NCBI RefSeq assembly: GCF_003014535.1
Contig: NZ_PYGD01000015.1
Span: 28,758-92,757 of the forward strand
From: Taibaiella chishuiensis
Lineage (GTDB): Bacteria > Bacteroidota > Bacteroidia > Chitinophagales > Chitinophagaceae
Direction of reading: 5' to 3'
DNA length: 64,000 nucleotides
Shown one piece after another: positions 1 to 8,732 of the stretch; position 1 is the stretch's first letter, and each line of letters opens with the position of its first letter. The position numbers and the translations under genes are program-made. The notes under the pieces are model-generated. The model worked only from the letters and a program-made list of their open reading frames with translations, was not told the DNA's origin and made no database searches.

Positions 1-1958
1 TATTTACTTTCCGTTGCGCCCCCGGAAATACCCAGGCTAACCTGGTCGGAAGATTGCGGCCTGATAGCGGAAGAAGAAGCAATCCAGAAATCGGATGGCA
101 GTGATGTAAGATTATTGGTCAGCAGGTGCAGGTTCTGGCTCATGCGAACATAGGATAAATTTACGGACCAGTAGCCCGAGGGTTGATAGCACAGGTTGAC
201 GCGTGGCTGAATACTGAAACTGTTGCCGGTATCGAACTTTAAGCCATTAAAATGGAGACCGGCATTGATGCGCAGCTTTTCCGTGATTTCAAAATTATCC
301 TCCACATAAGCGTCTGTTTCATAGTTAAGGCTGGGATCGACGACACTCCGGTTGGGGTCCTGTGCTGAATCAATACTCTGGAACAGGATACTCGTATTTA
401 TGCTTGGTTTGAAGGAGTGGATGGTATAGGAGACACCGGCCCCGATACTATGCCGGGAAGAAACGACATAATCGCCGGAAAGCCTGGCCACAAAATCGTT
501 TAGCCCGGTTGAAAAACCCTGTTCTACAACGTCCGTCATTCCATAATAAGCACTTTCGAAACGATACGCCGATTTCAGGTTATAACCGGAGGTGGAAAAG
601 CTCAGGTTCGTGATCAGCCGGTCGGAGAAAATATGCTTCCATTTGAAAACATGGACCTGGTTTTTTGTTTGCAAGGTTACCGCATGCTTCCTGCTTTCAT
701 CATTATTGAGCACGATCAGGTTTTCGGAATGAAAAACATCTGATGAGTAATAGCCCGTATAGTATACATAGTCGTGTTCAGAAAACTTGTGTTGAAACTT
801 CAGGTTAAGGTCCTGGAAATGCAGTTGCAGACCGGGTTGCGACCAACGCAGATAAAGATCGTGATAACTCCTGCGACCGGCCAGCAACAGCGATGTTTTG
901 TCTTTGACCAGCGGGACCTCAAGCATGACGGAGGAAGCCATGGTTCCCAGCGACAGGTCGCCATGAAATTTCCGGGTATCTCCGCTCTTCATCGCAATAT
1001 CCCAGAACGAAGAGAGCCTGCCTCCGAAACGGGCAGGAAATGCGCCTTTGTAGATGTCTGCGCTTTTAACCGCTGCAGCATGGATCGACGAAACAAGTCC
1101 TAACAGGTGACCGGAGGTGTAAAGCGTTGCGCCGTCGAGCAGCACCATATGCTGATCAGGCGCTCCCCCGCGTACGATCAGCGAACCGGAACCGTCATTA
1201 CCCTGTTGTATACCCGGGTTGGCCTTTATGATACCGAGCAAGTCCACATCACCACAAAACAGGGGCAAAAAAGACATCTTTCTGATATCGGGCGACACTT
1301 TACTTAAAGCGGAGATGGAAGAAGGCTCCGGCCGGGATTGAATCTCCATCACATCCAGGCCGGCAGGTGCAGGCTCCATATTGAAAGTCGGACATGTGCC
1401 ATCTTTATCTTCCGCAAGCACATCCAGCGTTTCGAAACTGATATGTCGGATCTGGAGGCCGACATGATTTACAGGAGCATAAAAACTGAAGGTACCGGCA
1501 CTATCCGTAAACGTACCCAGGGTACGGTATTCCGGCACAAAAATGGCAGCGCCGGCAAGCGGCAGATCCCGCGAATGATCCTTAACCGTGCCACAAATGC
1601 GATAAGCGCCCCGGACAGGCGGTAAAGATTCCGCTCCGGGACGGATAACAATAACACCGTGCAATTCCTCGTAAATATAACCCGTACCGGTTAACAGGTA
1701 GTCGAGGATCGAACTTAATTTTTCATTCTTGAAAACGGCCGCCTGTACACTGCGTTCGGGTAGCGAGCTTGTTTCATAAGCAAGCGGCAGAGCAGATGCC
1801 TTTTGCAGCCGCAACAAGCAGCCCTCCAGGCTACCCGTTGCAAAATCAATACTGATCCTGGTTCCGGATAGCTGGGCATGGAGACCATCACTCCTTATCA
1901 CACATACGAACAAAATGACGATACGCCAAAATTGCCTGAGCTTACCGCTATACATCAT
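1..1958 (-). CDS. TonB-dependent receptor with N-terminal STN domain (3' end beyond window)
   Basis: The frame is open from the ATG at 1958 to the window edge, about 652 residues, so the C-terminal part of the barrel is missing. The product starts with a hydrophobic signal segment (about residues 10-29, ending HAQ). An STN (secretin/TonB N-terminal) region of about 80 residues follows, then a carboxypeptidase-regulatory-like beta-sandwich (about 110-190), a plug domain containing LIVRGG and VLLDGA motifs (about 250-330), and beta-barrel strands. Such outer-membrane receptors import bulky ligands using TonB energy. The STN extension is the family mark of receptors that signal inward through an anti-sigma factor, which fits the FecR and ECF sigma genes 33 bp and about 1.1 kb upstream. 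No SusD partner is visible, so the substrate is unknown. ATG at 1955 is an equally possible start. Confidence 0.9.
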   Translation of the reverse strand, partial: MMYSGKLRQFWRIVILFVCVIRSDGLHAQLSGTRISIDFATGSLEGCLLRLQKASALPLAYETSSLPERSVQAAVFKNEKLSSILDYLLTGTGYIYEELHGVIVIRPGAESLPPVRGAYRICGTVKDHSRDLPLAGAAIFVPEYRTLGTFTDSAGTFSFYAPVNHVGLQIRHISFETLDVLAEDKDGTCPTFNMEPAPAGLDVMEIQSRPEPSSISALSKVSPDIRKMSFLPLFCGDVDLLGIIKANPGIQQGNDGSGSLIVRGGAPDQHMVLLDGATLYTSGHLLGLVSSIHAAAVKSADIYKGAFPARFGGRLSSFWDIAMKSGDTRKFHGDLSLGTMASSVMLEVPLVKDKTSLLLAGRRSYHDLYLRWSQPGLQLHFQDLNLKFQHKFSEHDYVYYTGYYSSDVFHSENLIVLNNDESRKHAVTLQTKNQVHVFKWKHIFSDRLITNLSFSTSGYNLKSAYRFESAYYGMTDVVEQGFSTGLNDFVARLSGDYVVSSRHSIGAGVSYTIHSFKPSINTSILFQSIDSAQDPNRSVVDPSLNYETDAYVEDNFEITEKLRINAGLHFNGLKFDTGNSFSIQPRVNLCYQPSGYWSVNLSYVRMSQNLHLLTNNLTSLPSDFWIASSSAIRPQSSDQVSLGISGGATESK

Positions 1959-1991
1959 CCCATCTTAAAAATTTACTACTATTACCGGTAC

Positions 1992-2984
1992 TCACTTTGC
2001 AGTTACGGTTACGTCCTGGAGATGCCGTTTAAATTCAAGGCCGCTCGCAGCCCCCAGTACATCGAGCACTTCATCTACCGACAACCGGGTCGAGAACCGT
2101 GCATTTAACCTGTATTGCTTTAATGCAGGCTGATAAACAAGTTCCACTTTATAAACGACCTTAAGCACCGTCGCGATCTCATCGATAGTTGCCCGTTCCA
2201 GGTATACCGTTTCCTCATCAGCCCGGTCTTCCGGTACCGGTTGAGCATTTTTTGTCTTCTCAGAGGTTTTTTGCCGGTAGTTATATACAAGTTCCTCTCC
2301 CGGCAACAATACGCCCATTACCTTGTCCTTGTCACCAACCTGTACCTTGCCTTTTTCAACACTGACTTTGATACTGTACCCGGCATGGGTAGCAATGCCG
2401 AACGATGTACCCAGTACCTTTACCATAATATGGCCAGGGACTGTTACCACAAAAGGAGCTTTTTTATCCGGCCGTACCTGCAGAAAGGCACTGCCGGAAA
2501 GCAGTTCTATATTACGGGATCCGGGTTTGAAGCGCCTTGGATATTTTAGCCGGCTACCGGCATAAAGCCGGACAACGGAACTATCCGGCAACATAACCGG
2601 CATGCTTTTTACGCCTGCCGGCGTATTGATATCAACCCAGTCTCCCTGTCCATGTCCTATATCTGAAAACCGTATGGCGAGCAGGGAGATGCAGGCGATA
2701 AGCGCCGCAGCTACGATTGCGATCCACAGTCTCCTGCGCAATTTTATAGATGCCGTTTTCCTTTCCGGCCACTCGGTCCGCAGCTCTTTTACCCGTTCAG
2801 CGATGTTATGTTTGATATCGTCATTGATCTGCGTTTTCTCTTCATCGGAGGTAAAAGTAAGGCCAGGTATCATTTCCGGATCATCGGCCAACCGGTACAA
2901 ATGTTCCAGTTCTTCCGGCGTACAACTGCCCGCCCGGTATTTTTCCAGGAGCAATTTAAAATGATGTTGATTTGAATGGTTCAT
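1992..2984 (-). CDS. FecR-family anti-sigma factor
   Basis: A 330-residue inner-membrane sigma regulator. It has a cytoplasmic N-terminal helical part (about 1-80, rich in Glu/Lys), one membrane span at about 86-106 and a periplasmic FecR domain (about 120-240) with the DSSVVRLYAGSRLKYP-type core. The C-terminal small domain (about 260-325) resembles the DUF4974 region common in Bacteroidota. In this family the periplasmic domain contacts the STN domain of the receptor and the N-terminus holds or activates the sigma factor. It lies between the sigma gene (67 bp upstream) and the TonB receptor (33 bp downstream), the usual gene order for this signalling unit. Confidence 0.9.
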   Translation of the reverse strand: MNHSNQHHFKLLLEKYRAGSCTPEELEHLYRLADDPEMIPGLTFTSDEEKTQINDDIKHNIAERVKELRTEWPERKTASIKLRRRLWIAIVAAALIACISLLAIRFSDIGHGQGDWVDINTPAGVKSMPVMLPDSSVVRLYAGSRLKYPRRFKPGSRNIELLSGSAFLQVRPDKKAPFVVTVPGHIMVKVLGTSFGIATHAGYSIKVSVEKGKVQVGDKDKVMGVLLPGEELVYNYRQKTSEKTKNAQPVPEDRADEETVYLERATIDEIATVLKVVYKVELVYQPALKQYRLNARFSTRLSVDEVLDVLGAASGLEFKRHLQDVTVTAK

Positions 2985-3051
2985 TTTTTCGATTTAGTAC
3001 CAGCTATCCCATGGTAACGATCAGCCTGAATTTTCTACGCCCGTTGCCGGG

Positions 3052-3666
3052 TTAATACCGGCAAATATTTAAATACAACAAGAACAGATAAAACAATGAA
3101 TAATGCAATTCCAGGGCCTTTCTTATTTTCTTTAGTGCAGTTGTAATCTGGTTCTTGACAGTCTGCTCGGAGATAGAAAGAGCCGTTGCTATTTCCAGTA
3201 CCGAAAGTTCCTTTTCCCTGCTCAACAGGTAAATCTCCTTCATCTTTTCCGGTAGCCGTTCAATTTCACCGGCATATAGTTCCTTCAGTTCCTTTACATG
3301 CGTAAAATCTTCCGCAGAAGTGGACTGGACAACAGCCTGGCGGCTGATCTTCTTATTGTGTGTCCTGGAAACTTCATTTTTCTTGATATAGTTTAGGGCC
3401 CTGTTCCTGACCGCTTTTTTTAAATATCCACCAATCGTCTCTTCGATATTGATTTGCGCTCTCTTGTCCCATAGGTGTACAAAAAGGTCCTGAACGAGGT
3501 CTTTTGCTACCTCCCGGTCATAAACAACCCAGTATGCCTGGGTATATGCCTTTTCCCAATATTTGTTATAGATCGTGACAAACGCTTGCGTATCGCCTTC
3601 CCTTACCAAAGACCATAACCAGATATCAGGCGTTGCATTCGGGTCATTCCGATTATCAAGTGTCAT
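3052..3666 (-). CDS. ECF RNA polymerase sigma factor (sigma-70 family)
   Basis: A 204-residue protein with sigma region 2 at about 25-95 (AKDLVQDLFVHLW motif) and region 4 at about 130-185 (LPEKMKEIYLLSREKELSVLEIA, then a helix-turn-helix with SEQTVKNQI). Region 3 is absent, as in ECF factors. It heads the sigma / FecR / TonB receptor cluster and is expected to direct transcription of that cluster when the receptor binds its ligand. The last 16 residues (LFYLFLLYLNICRY end) are unusually hydrophobic and extend past region 4, which is common in this Bacteroidota subgroup. Confidence 0.92.
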   Translation of the reverse strand: MTLDNRNDPNATPDIWLWSLVREGDTQAFVTIYNKYWEKAYTQAYWVVYDREVAKDLVQDLFVHLWDKRAQINIEETIGGYLKKAVRNRALNYIKKNEVSRTHNKKISRQAVVQSTSAEDFTHVKELKELYAGEIERLPEKMKEIYLLSREKELSVLEIATALSISEQTVKNQITTALKKIRKALELHYSLFYLFLLYLNICRY

Positions 3667-3781
3667 TACATCAGCCGGATTAATAGGTAAGGGGACAACT
3701 GAATGAGGATGAGGTACTACTGCTGATAATTTTCAATTCGTTCGCTTCACCACATTTCAAATAACACAATTCATAAACAAA

Positions 3782-4210
3782 TTAAAGCCAGATAAAAATA
3801 ACAAGAATCAAGGACAATTTCTCATTGTTTTTTTTGATCGGAAAAGAAAATTGCAGCAGGGTACGGCTTCGATCGGCGCCGATAAAGTAAAACTCGGCTT
3901 CTGTATCGGGCCCGCAATCCCTCCTCGTCCTGTCCAGCCCGGTAAATATCCGTGTACCCGGGGTGTCTGCCACGGTAAAATACCCGCTTATATTATTGCA
4001 GACGCCATAACCCAATACCCGATCCTCCTGGATGAAAATGCTCATCGAAGCGGTGGCTGACGGGGGGAGCAAGGTATCTTCAAACATAGCTGCTTTCCAG
4101 AAAATACCCGATATCTTTTCATATAACCGGTGCAGGTGTTCTTGTGCGCATACACCTGATACAAAGCATGTACTTAGGGCAAAGAGCAGCCCCGGGAAGA
4201 TCGTTTTCAT
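3782..4210 (-). CDS. Secreted META/HslJ-like domain protein
   Basis: A 142-residue product with a clear signal peptide (about 1-22, ending VCAQ). The motif GVCNNISGYFTV, followed about 25 residues later by RTRRDC, resembles the META (DUF306/HslJ) domain, in which a conserved G-CN-hydroxyl loop and a later Cys are typical. The family is associated with envelope stress or outer-membrane integrity in other bacteria, and its biochemical role is unknown. It lies upstream of the sigma gene on the same strand, about 115 bp away. The last strand of the domain looks shortened and ends in a hydrophobic stretch (LSLILVIFIWL), so the end may be altered. Family assignment is by motif only. Confidence 0.6.
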   Translation of the reverse strand: MKTIFPGLLFALSTCFVSGVCAQEHLHRLYEKISGIFWKAAMFEDTLLPPSATASMSIFIQEDRVLGYGVCNNISGYFTVADTPGTRIFTGLDRTRRDCGPDTEAEFYFIGADRSRTLLQFSFPIKKNNEKLSLILVIFIWL

Positions 4211-4587
4211 GTTTACGTTTTTAATGGTGCGTTATTGTTTTTAGATTTATGTGCAGGGTCCAGATCGTTCCGCAACATACGATGCCACAGGCCGGCCGAC
4301 CCTATGCTGTTTTACCGGATCAGCGTAACAGTTCCGGTGTAGCGTTCTGTATGCCTGTTATTGATTTTCCAGCGCCGGTTTAGATTGCCGGGAGGAAGTA
4401 TCTGAACAGGATATGTGGATATGTTTTTAAGCGTGGCTTTCTATGATCAAACATAGCATCCTATCGCATCGCTCCGGGAACCGTTCGCAGCCTTACCGGA
4501 AACAGGAGCCGCACCGTGTAACAGGACAACAGTCGACATCGGCACAGCCGGGTACGAAGGAGGACAAGGCCCGGCCGCGGCCACCAA
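4211..4587. other. Intergenic region without a supported gene
   Basis: This GC-rich stretch separates the META-domain gene from the small coiled-coil gene. A 64-codon open frame on the plus strand has a composition (Arg/Pro/His-rich) that looks like a chance frame. No hairpin or promoter box is convincing here. Confidence 0.4.
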
Positions 4588-4899
4588 CTAGGCGCCCGGT
4601 GGCACACGCGGCGTTATCAGCTTCAATTCGGTTTTAATGCGGTCCACATCTCTTTTTATGATATCCAATATGGTTTGGAGTCCGTCGTATAACAGGGAGT
4701 ACGCCTCCTTAAGCCGGGCATTCTCCTCTTCCAGCGCTTTAAACCGGTCGCTTTCAGCAATACTAAAATCATTGCTCAGGGATTTTGAATCCCAGTAAAT
4801 CTCGAGATCCCGCGAAATATCCGTCCATGACCGGTGCGTTGTTTTATGAATTGCAACCACCGGGTTAAGGTTTCCTTTTGTTGGTTTTGTTTTTTTCAT
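4588..4899 (-). CDS. Small coiled-coil protein of unknown function
   Basis: A 103-residue product with a Lys-rich N-terminus (MKKTKPTKG). From about residue 50 to 95 it has a strong heptad-like helix containing FKALEEENARLKEAY, which predicts a coiled coil and probably oligomerisation. No signal peptide and no family recognised. It stands alone between the META-domain gene and the T9SS protein gene, all on the minus strand. The helix periodicity and charged composition support a real protein more than a chance frame. Confidence 0.5.
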   Translation of the reverse strand: MKKTKPTKGNLNPVVAIHKTTHRSWTDISRDLEIYWDSKSLSNDFSIAESDRFKALEEENARLKEAYSLLYDGLQTILDIIKRDVDRIKTELKLITPRVPPGA

Positions 4900-4986
4900 A
4901 TCGCTGTAAACTTAAATGAAGCTGAAAATCCAGCACGGGAGGGAGGACAATGCAACGCATATGAAGTACTAGACCGGCAAATAAGA

Positions 4987-5010
4987 AAGCCGGACTATCC
5001 AGCCCGGCTT
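4987..5010 (-). terminator. Hairpin downstream of the type B T9SS gene
   Basis: Arms AAGCCGG (4987-4993) and CCGGCTT (5004-5010) form a 7-bp stem. On the minus strand it is followed by TCTTATTT. It lies 87 bp past the stop of the gene ending at 5097, consistent with a modest intrinsic terminator. Confidence 0.5.
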
Positions 5011-5096
5011 CGGATAAAAACGTAAGTTCACCCGCTGCAATCAAGGGAACGCGGCCATCAGGGCCACAGAACCAAAGATCGTAAAAGCATTGCCCC

Positions 5097-6950
5097 TTAA
5101 CGGAGTAAGGTTATATCTCCCTTCCTGCTATAACTCTTTTTACGGCTTCCGCTCTCAAAGTTCAGCTGGTAGGTATAGGTACCCGGGTCTGCGGGTTGGC
5201 CCTTAGTGGTTCCATCCCAACTGTTCTTGTGATTTACCGTGCTGTAGACCAGTTCACCCCACCGGTTATAGATCTGCAGGCTATACCTGCTTATGGGACA
5301 GCTCCCGTTCACTATAGCTCCGAAAACATCATTGAGGCCATCGTTATTTGGCGAAAAGGCATTGGGCAATAATGGCACACAGTCACAATACAGGTCCAGG
5401 CCAATGTGTATCGTATCGCTGCTGCTGCAGGGCGGATCGGTTACCGTAACCCAATAGCGGCCGGTATCCTGCACAGTAAGTACCCGATCACGGCTTCCGG
5501 TGCTCCATTCGACCTGTGTACCTGCAGCTACATTAGCTTTAAGCGTGTAAGGGCCCGGTGCACACAGCATCACATCTTGCCCGAGGTTGGCCACCGGCAT
5601 GGCTTTTTCCCGCACGAAAAAGCTATCGACGCGTGTGTGGCAGCTGCTCTTCTGATATACCCAGTAAATGCCGCTCTTCCCAACTTTGCGGAGGGTGCCG
5701 GCACTACCATCATCCCATTTGTACCCGCTATAGCCGGGTAATGCCGCCAGCGAAAGCGGGCTACCGGTACAGAATGTCGTATCGTTCCTGTAATAGAGCG
5801 TATCAGGTTTCCTGGCCTCGGCAATACTATTGGGAAAGCTACCGAGGGTATAGGGCTGTTCTCCGGGATTCGCAACGGCTAAAGGAATGGCCGAGTTATT
5901 GGGGCTACAAGCCATACCGGCCAGGTTGGGAAATTGTATACAGCCCAGGGAGGCGCCGAAGTACTGCCCGAAATAATAAAGCCTTCCGTTGGGTGCCCTT
6001 TTCATCGGCGAGGCTTCCAGCGGCGAAGCGACCTGCATGCCCGATGCCATAATAGCCGCTGCATTATTGCTGGTAATATCGTACTGGTCTATCCTTGTGT
6101 TAACCACGCCCATCGTTACCGAGTTGCCATTGGTGTATAGCTTGTTGTTATCCGGGGAGAAGCATACCGAAACGCAGCCCAATGCAGGATCCAGCAGTAT
6201 GGGGTTGCTGATAACACCTGTAGCCGCATCAAAATCATATATTTCCGCGCCGTCACCGGCAAAGGCAAATTTCTTACCATCGGGTGATATGTCGCAATTG
6301 CTGGTGACTGATGTCGATACACCCGGTATGACCGAAATAACGGGATTAGGATTGACCCCGGCAGCATTGATCTCAAAAGCTTTGTAGCGGTTATCTTCCC
6401 CTGCACTCCTTAAGGGCATGGTGATCGCCCATACGTTACAATCCGTTCCGGCAACGCCTTGCAGGATCGGGGCAAGATTGGAATCGACAAAGATACCGTT
6501 GCGCCCCGCAACTACATCTCCCAGTCCGCCATTAAGGTCCATGTCGACGATACTGTAATACAAGGCGCCGCGGGGCTCTTCATACTCCCCCGTAATCGCA
6601 AAAATGTAATACTTACCGGCGCTATCCGGCATCGGAACAATCATGGTATTGACGGGGCAAAGTGCATAAACAGACAAGGGCAGCAAGTCAGTACCATTGG
6701 GCATCACCGTGTGGAAGCGGTCCCATACCTTATTGCCGTCTGTATAAAACAGGAGCTGGCCACTAAGATCGCAAACTGAAGCGCTGTTCCATGCCCCGGT
6801 CGGAAAGGCTACCGATACAAAAGATAAGGGTCCGGGTACATTAAAATCGAGCCCGTTGTATTGCGAATAGACCCATACATTTTCGCGTTGCGCCCGGGCC
6901 GGCAGATACCATAAGCTACAAAAAAGGAGAAGGAGAAAAATTTTACGCAT
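5097..6950 (-). CDS. Secreted surface protein with type B T9SS (gliding-motility-like) C-terminal domain
   Basis: A 617-residue exported protein. It has a signal peptide at about 1-20 (ending ARAQ), then a beta-propeller-like region (about 25-370) with repeated segments such as NCDISPDGKKFAFAG and VCFSPDNNKLYTNG, typical of PD40/WD-type blades. A cysteine-containing Ig-like stretch occupies about 380-520. The C-terminal about 85 residues carry the hallmarks of the type B T9SS sorting domain: PNAFSPNNDGLNDVF, YNRWGELVY, WDGTTKGQPADPGTYTY. Family knowledge predicts export by the type IX system and surface attachment or release. Ligand unknown. Confidence 0.88.
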   Translation of the reverse strand: MRKIFLLLLFCSLWYLPARAQRENVWVYSQYNGLDFNVPGPLSFVSVAFPTGAWNSASVCDLSGQLLFYTDGNKVWDRFHTVMPNGTDLLPLSVYALCPVNTMIVPMPDSAGKYYIFAITGEYEEPRGALYYSIVDMDLNGGLGDVVAGRNGIFVDSNLAPILQGVAGTDCNVWAITMPLRSAGEDNRYKAFEINAAGVNPNPVISVIPGVSTSVTSNCDISPDGKKFAFAGDGAEIYDFDAATGVISNPILLDPALGCVSVCFSPDNNKLYTNGNSVTMGVVNTRIDQYDITSNNAAAIMASGMQVASPLEASPMKRAPNGRLYYFGQYFGASLGCIQFPNLAGMACSPNNSAIPLAVANPGEQPYTLGSFPNSIAEARKPDTLYYRNDTTFCTGSPLSLAALPGYSGYKWDDGSAGTLRKVGKSGIYWVYQKSSCHTRVDSFFVREKAMPVANLGQDVMLCAPGPYTLKANVAAGTQVEWSTGSRDRVLTVQDTGRYWVTVTDPPCSSSDTIHIGLDLYCDCVPLLPNAFSPNNDGLNDVFGAIVNGSCPISRYSLQIYNRWGELVYSTVNHKNSWDGTTKGQPADPGTYTYQLNFESGSRKKSYSRKGDITLLR

Positions 6951-7532
6951 GAAAGATAAGGTGATTTATGGGTTAAACATACAGGCTTACAGCCCTTGTG
7001 GAAATCCTTTAATAACAAGCACCGGCTTATGCGCGGGTACCCTTCCCAACAGGAAAGACACCGCGATGCAACGGTACCGATACCGGTATTAAAACAGGTA
7101 CCGATACAGATAAGCGCCAGCGAAAGCAGAGCAAAATACAGTGCCCTAACTACAAGTAACAGAAGGATTTAAAATCCGTAGCATAGTGATCCCGATCCGC
7201 AGGCAAGCAGGACTGATCCGTAAAAACGCCGGCGAAAAAAAGCTGCAACAGTAACGTTATGCTTTTCGGATTTCCCGGCAAGCGTTATGCTTTCGGATAT
7301 TAACCCGGTTGTATATAACCGCTGCTTCCGGAGGGAGAGATTGTGCCCGGGTCGATGTTAGCAATAAAGCGACCCCGGATAAAATTCGAACGCAGGTAAC
7401 GGTACAGCGAGCCTACATGTAAAAGCCCCGGGGCGGATAAAACCATATCCGACCGGGGCTTTTATGATAACCCGGAATTATATACTCAGCATCGCTTTGA
7501 AGTGTTATGCGCCGTACTGCGGGAACTTTTAT
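6951..7532. other. Intergenic region, about 580 bp
   Basis: No gene is supported. Apart from the terminator at 7421-7463, the only structure seen is a short direct repeat (GTTATGCTTTTCGGAT at about 7255 and GTTATGCTTTCGGAT at about 7285). The promoter of the minus-strand T9SS gene must lie at its left edge, but no clean TAnnTTTG box was found. Confidence 0.4.
7421..7463 (-). terminator. Strong two-part terminator hairpin
   Basis: Outer arms AAAAGCCCCGG (7421-7431) and CCGGGGCTTTT (7453-7463) are perfectly complementary. An inner stem CGGATA/TATCCG continues the helix. The A-tract on one side and T-tract on the other let it work in both directions. It lies about 70 bp past the stop of the minus-strand gene ending at 7533. 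Confidence 0.8.
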
Positions 7533-7961
7533 CTAAAGTGCGTCATAAATCTCCCATAAGGAGTCAGGCTCGAAACAAGTAATGAAAAAGTATCTGCGAA
7601 AGCTCAACCGCAGACATTGAATACAAAGGATAAGATCTTTGATATTCCTTGTATAAAAAAGGCAACGGCAACTTTCAGGGACGGCAACAATTGCCGTTAT
7701 AAGCGTATGCTCCCTACCGGTCAGCATTTTTATAAAACCTGCTTCAAGTAACCTCAGTTTATTTTTATTATCGGCTGCCCAAAATTTTCCTCTCTTACGT
7801 TTATAACGGAAAGTAACAATGCAACTTATTGGAAAATCACTTCTACAGGTTGTGTTTGCTGTGTACGACTCATCTTTTTTAACCAGGTACATACGCTTGT
7901 TTTTAAACTTTGTTGCAGTTGGTCGCTCCAGGCGGAACCAATCAAGTTTTTCATTTTGCAT
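7533..7961 (-). CDS. DUF695-like protein
   Basis: From the ATG at 7961 the product is 142 residues. An open frame extends upstream to 8048, but the segment before this Met looks unlike the family, and AT-rich sequence precedes this start. The C-terminal half (RLLEAGFIKMLTGREHTLIT, later CRCLFYTRN and the end DSLWEIYDAL) follows the DUF695 layout. In that layout a variable N-terminal strand is followed by a repeated alpha/beta unit with an R-FYT-type strand and a closing W-Y helix. The family role is unknown; members are soluble and often scattered. The region is AT-rich compared with the neighbours, which may indicate transfer. Confidence 0.55.
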   Translation of the reverse strand: MQNEKLDWFRLERPTATKFKNKRMYLVKKDESYTANTTCRSDFPISCIVTFRYKRKRGKFWAADNKNKLRLLEAGFIKMLTGREHTLITAIVAVPESCRCLFYTRNIKDLILCIQCLRLSFRRYFFITCFEPDSLWEIYDAL

Positions 7962-8732
7962 AAATTTAGTTTTTCCAGCCATTCCGATTTTAAAGACAAA
8001 AAACAAGGCTATCCTTTTTGAGTTACATGTTTTGTACCACACGCACATACATCAGGTATGTCATTCAAAAAAAGGTAACAAAGCCGCAGGCGAATTATTG
8101 TTTATTAGCGATTGGGTAACCGGGCTAAAATATGCCCCCCTGTTCTGTAGCGGGATCGGCGTCAGTACGGAGCTAAAACGCGGGAGTCGGATAGCAACAG
8201 TCCAGCTGCGCGTATCGCCATAATTATCACCGAAAGCCAGGGCAGAACGGCTCATGCAGCAGATCATATCATGTTGCCATGAATTTATATCCGACACAAC
8301 ACAGCAACCGGCATATGCCTTTTTTTCATTATCCATTGCAGCCACATGCAAAGAGAAGTAATCGATTGCATACTCGATTACCCCAATAGAGGAGTATAAA
8401 TACACCCTAATTCCAGTAGGTTATAATGATGCAGCAGTCGCCCAAAAAGGCAGATCAACCAACAAGCTGAGGTCCTGTAGATATGCATACGGCACACCCT
8501 AAAATTAGGGTGTGGTTATTCATCCTTATTGGCCTGGTAACTCATGCCAATGCTTGCTTTTCTTTGTGCCTGCATTATAACCGTGTATGCTTGAACCAGC
8601 GCATAGTATTCTTACGATCTTAAAGCGATTGCCGGGCTTGAGGCCGGATCACGGATAGATCTAATCTTAGAATAAAAACAGCAAACACCTAACAGGTTAT
8701 TATTTCTCCTTTGCCCCTTTAATCTTCTACTT
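7962..8732. other. AT-rich intergenic region with an unsupported open frame
   Basis: A 114-codon minus-strand frame (8061-8405) exists, but its composition (scattered Cys pairs, no clear domain) does not persuade me that it is a gene. A plus-strand frame overlapping the same bases is no better. The region also holds a perfect-arm palindrome (8493-8514) and a half copy of the same motif (CACCCTAATT at 8403). The promoter for the T9SS gene at 8733 should be within the last 100 bp, without a recognisable TAnnTTTG box. Confidence 0.35.
8493..8514. promoter_or_regulatory. CACACCCTAA-AA-TTAGGGTGTG palindrome, putative operator
   Basis: Two perfect 10-bp arms are separated by AA. Closely related palindromes occur at 12555-12569 and, less perfectly, 12738-12751, all in intergenic DNA around the LuxR-type regulator gene at 10979. 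A dimeric DNA-binding protein site is the simplest reading. Which regulator binds is inference. Confidence 0.45.

Noticed and set aside
8061..8405. 114-codon minus-strand frame as a gene
   Set aside because: Cys-rich, without motif or partner; overlapping frames on the other strand look equally random. Kept only as an intergenic note.
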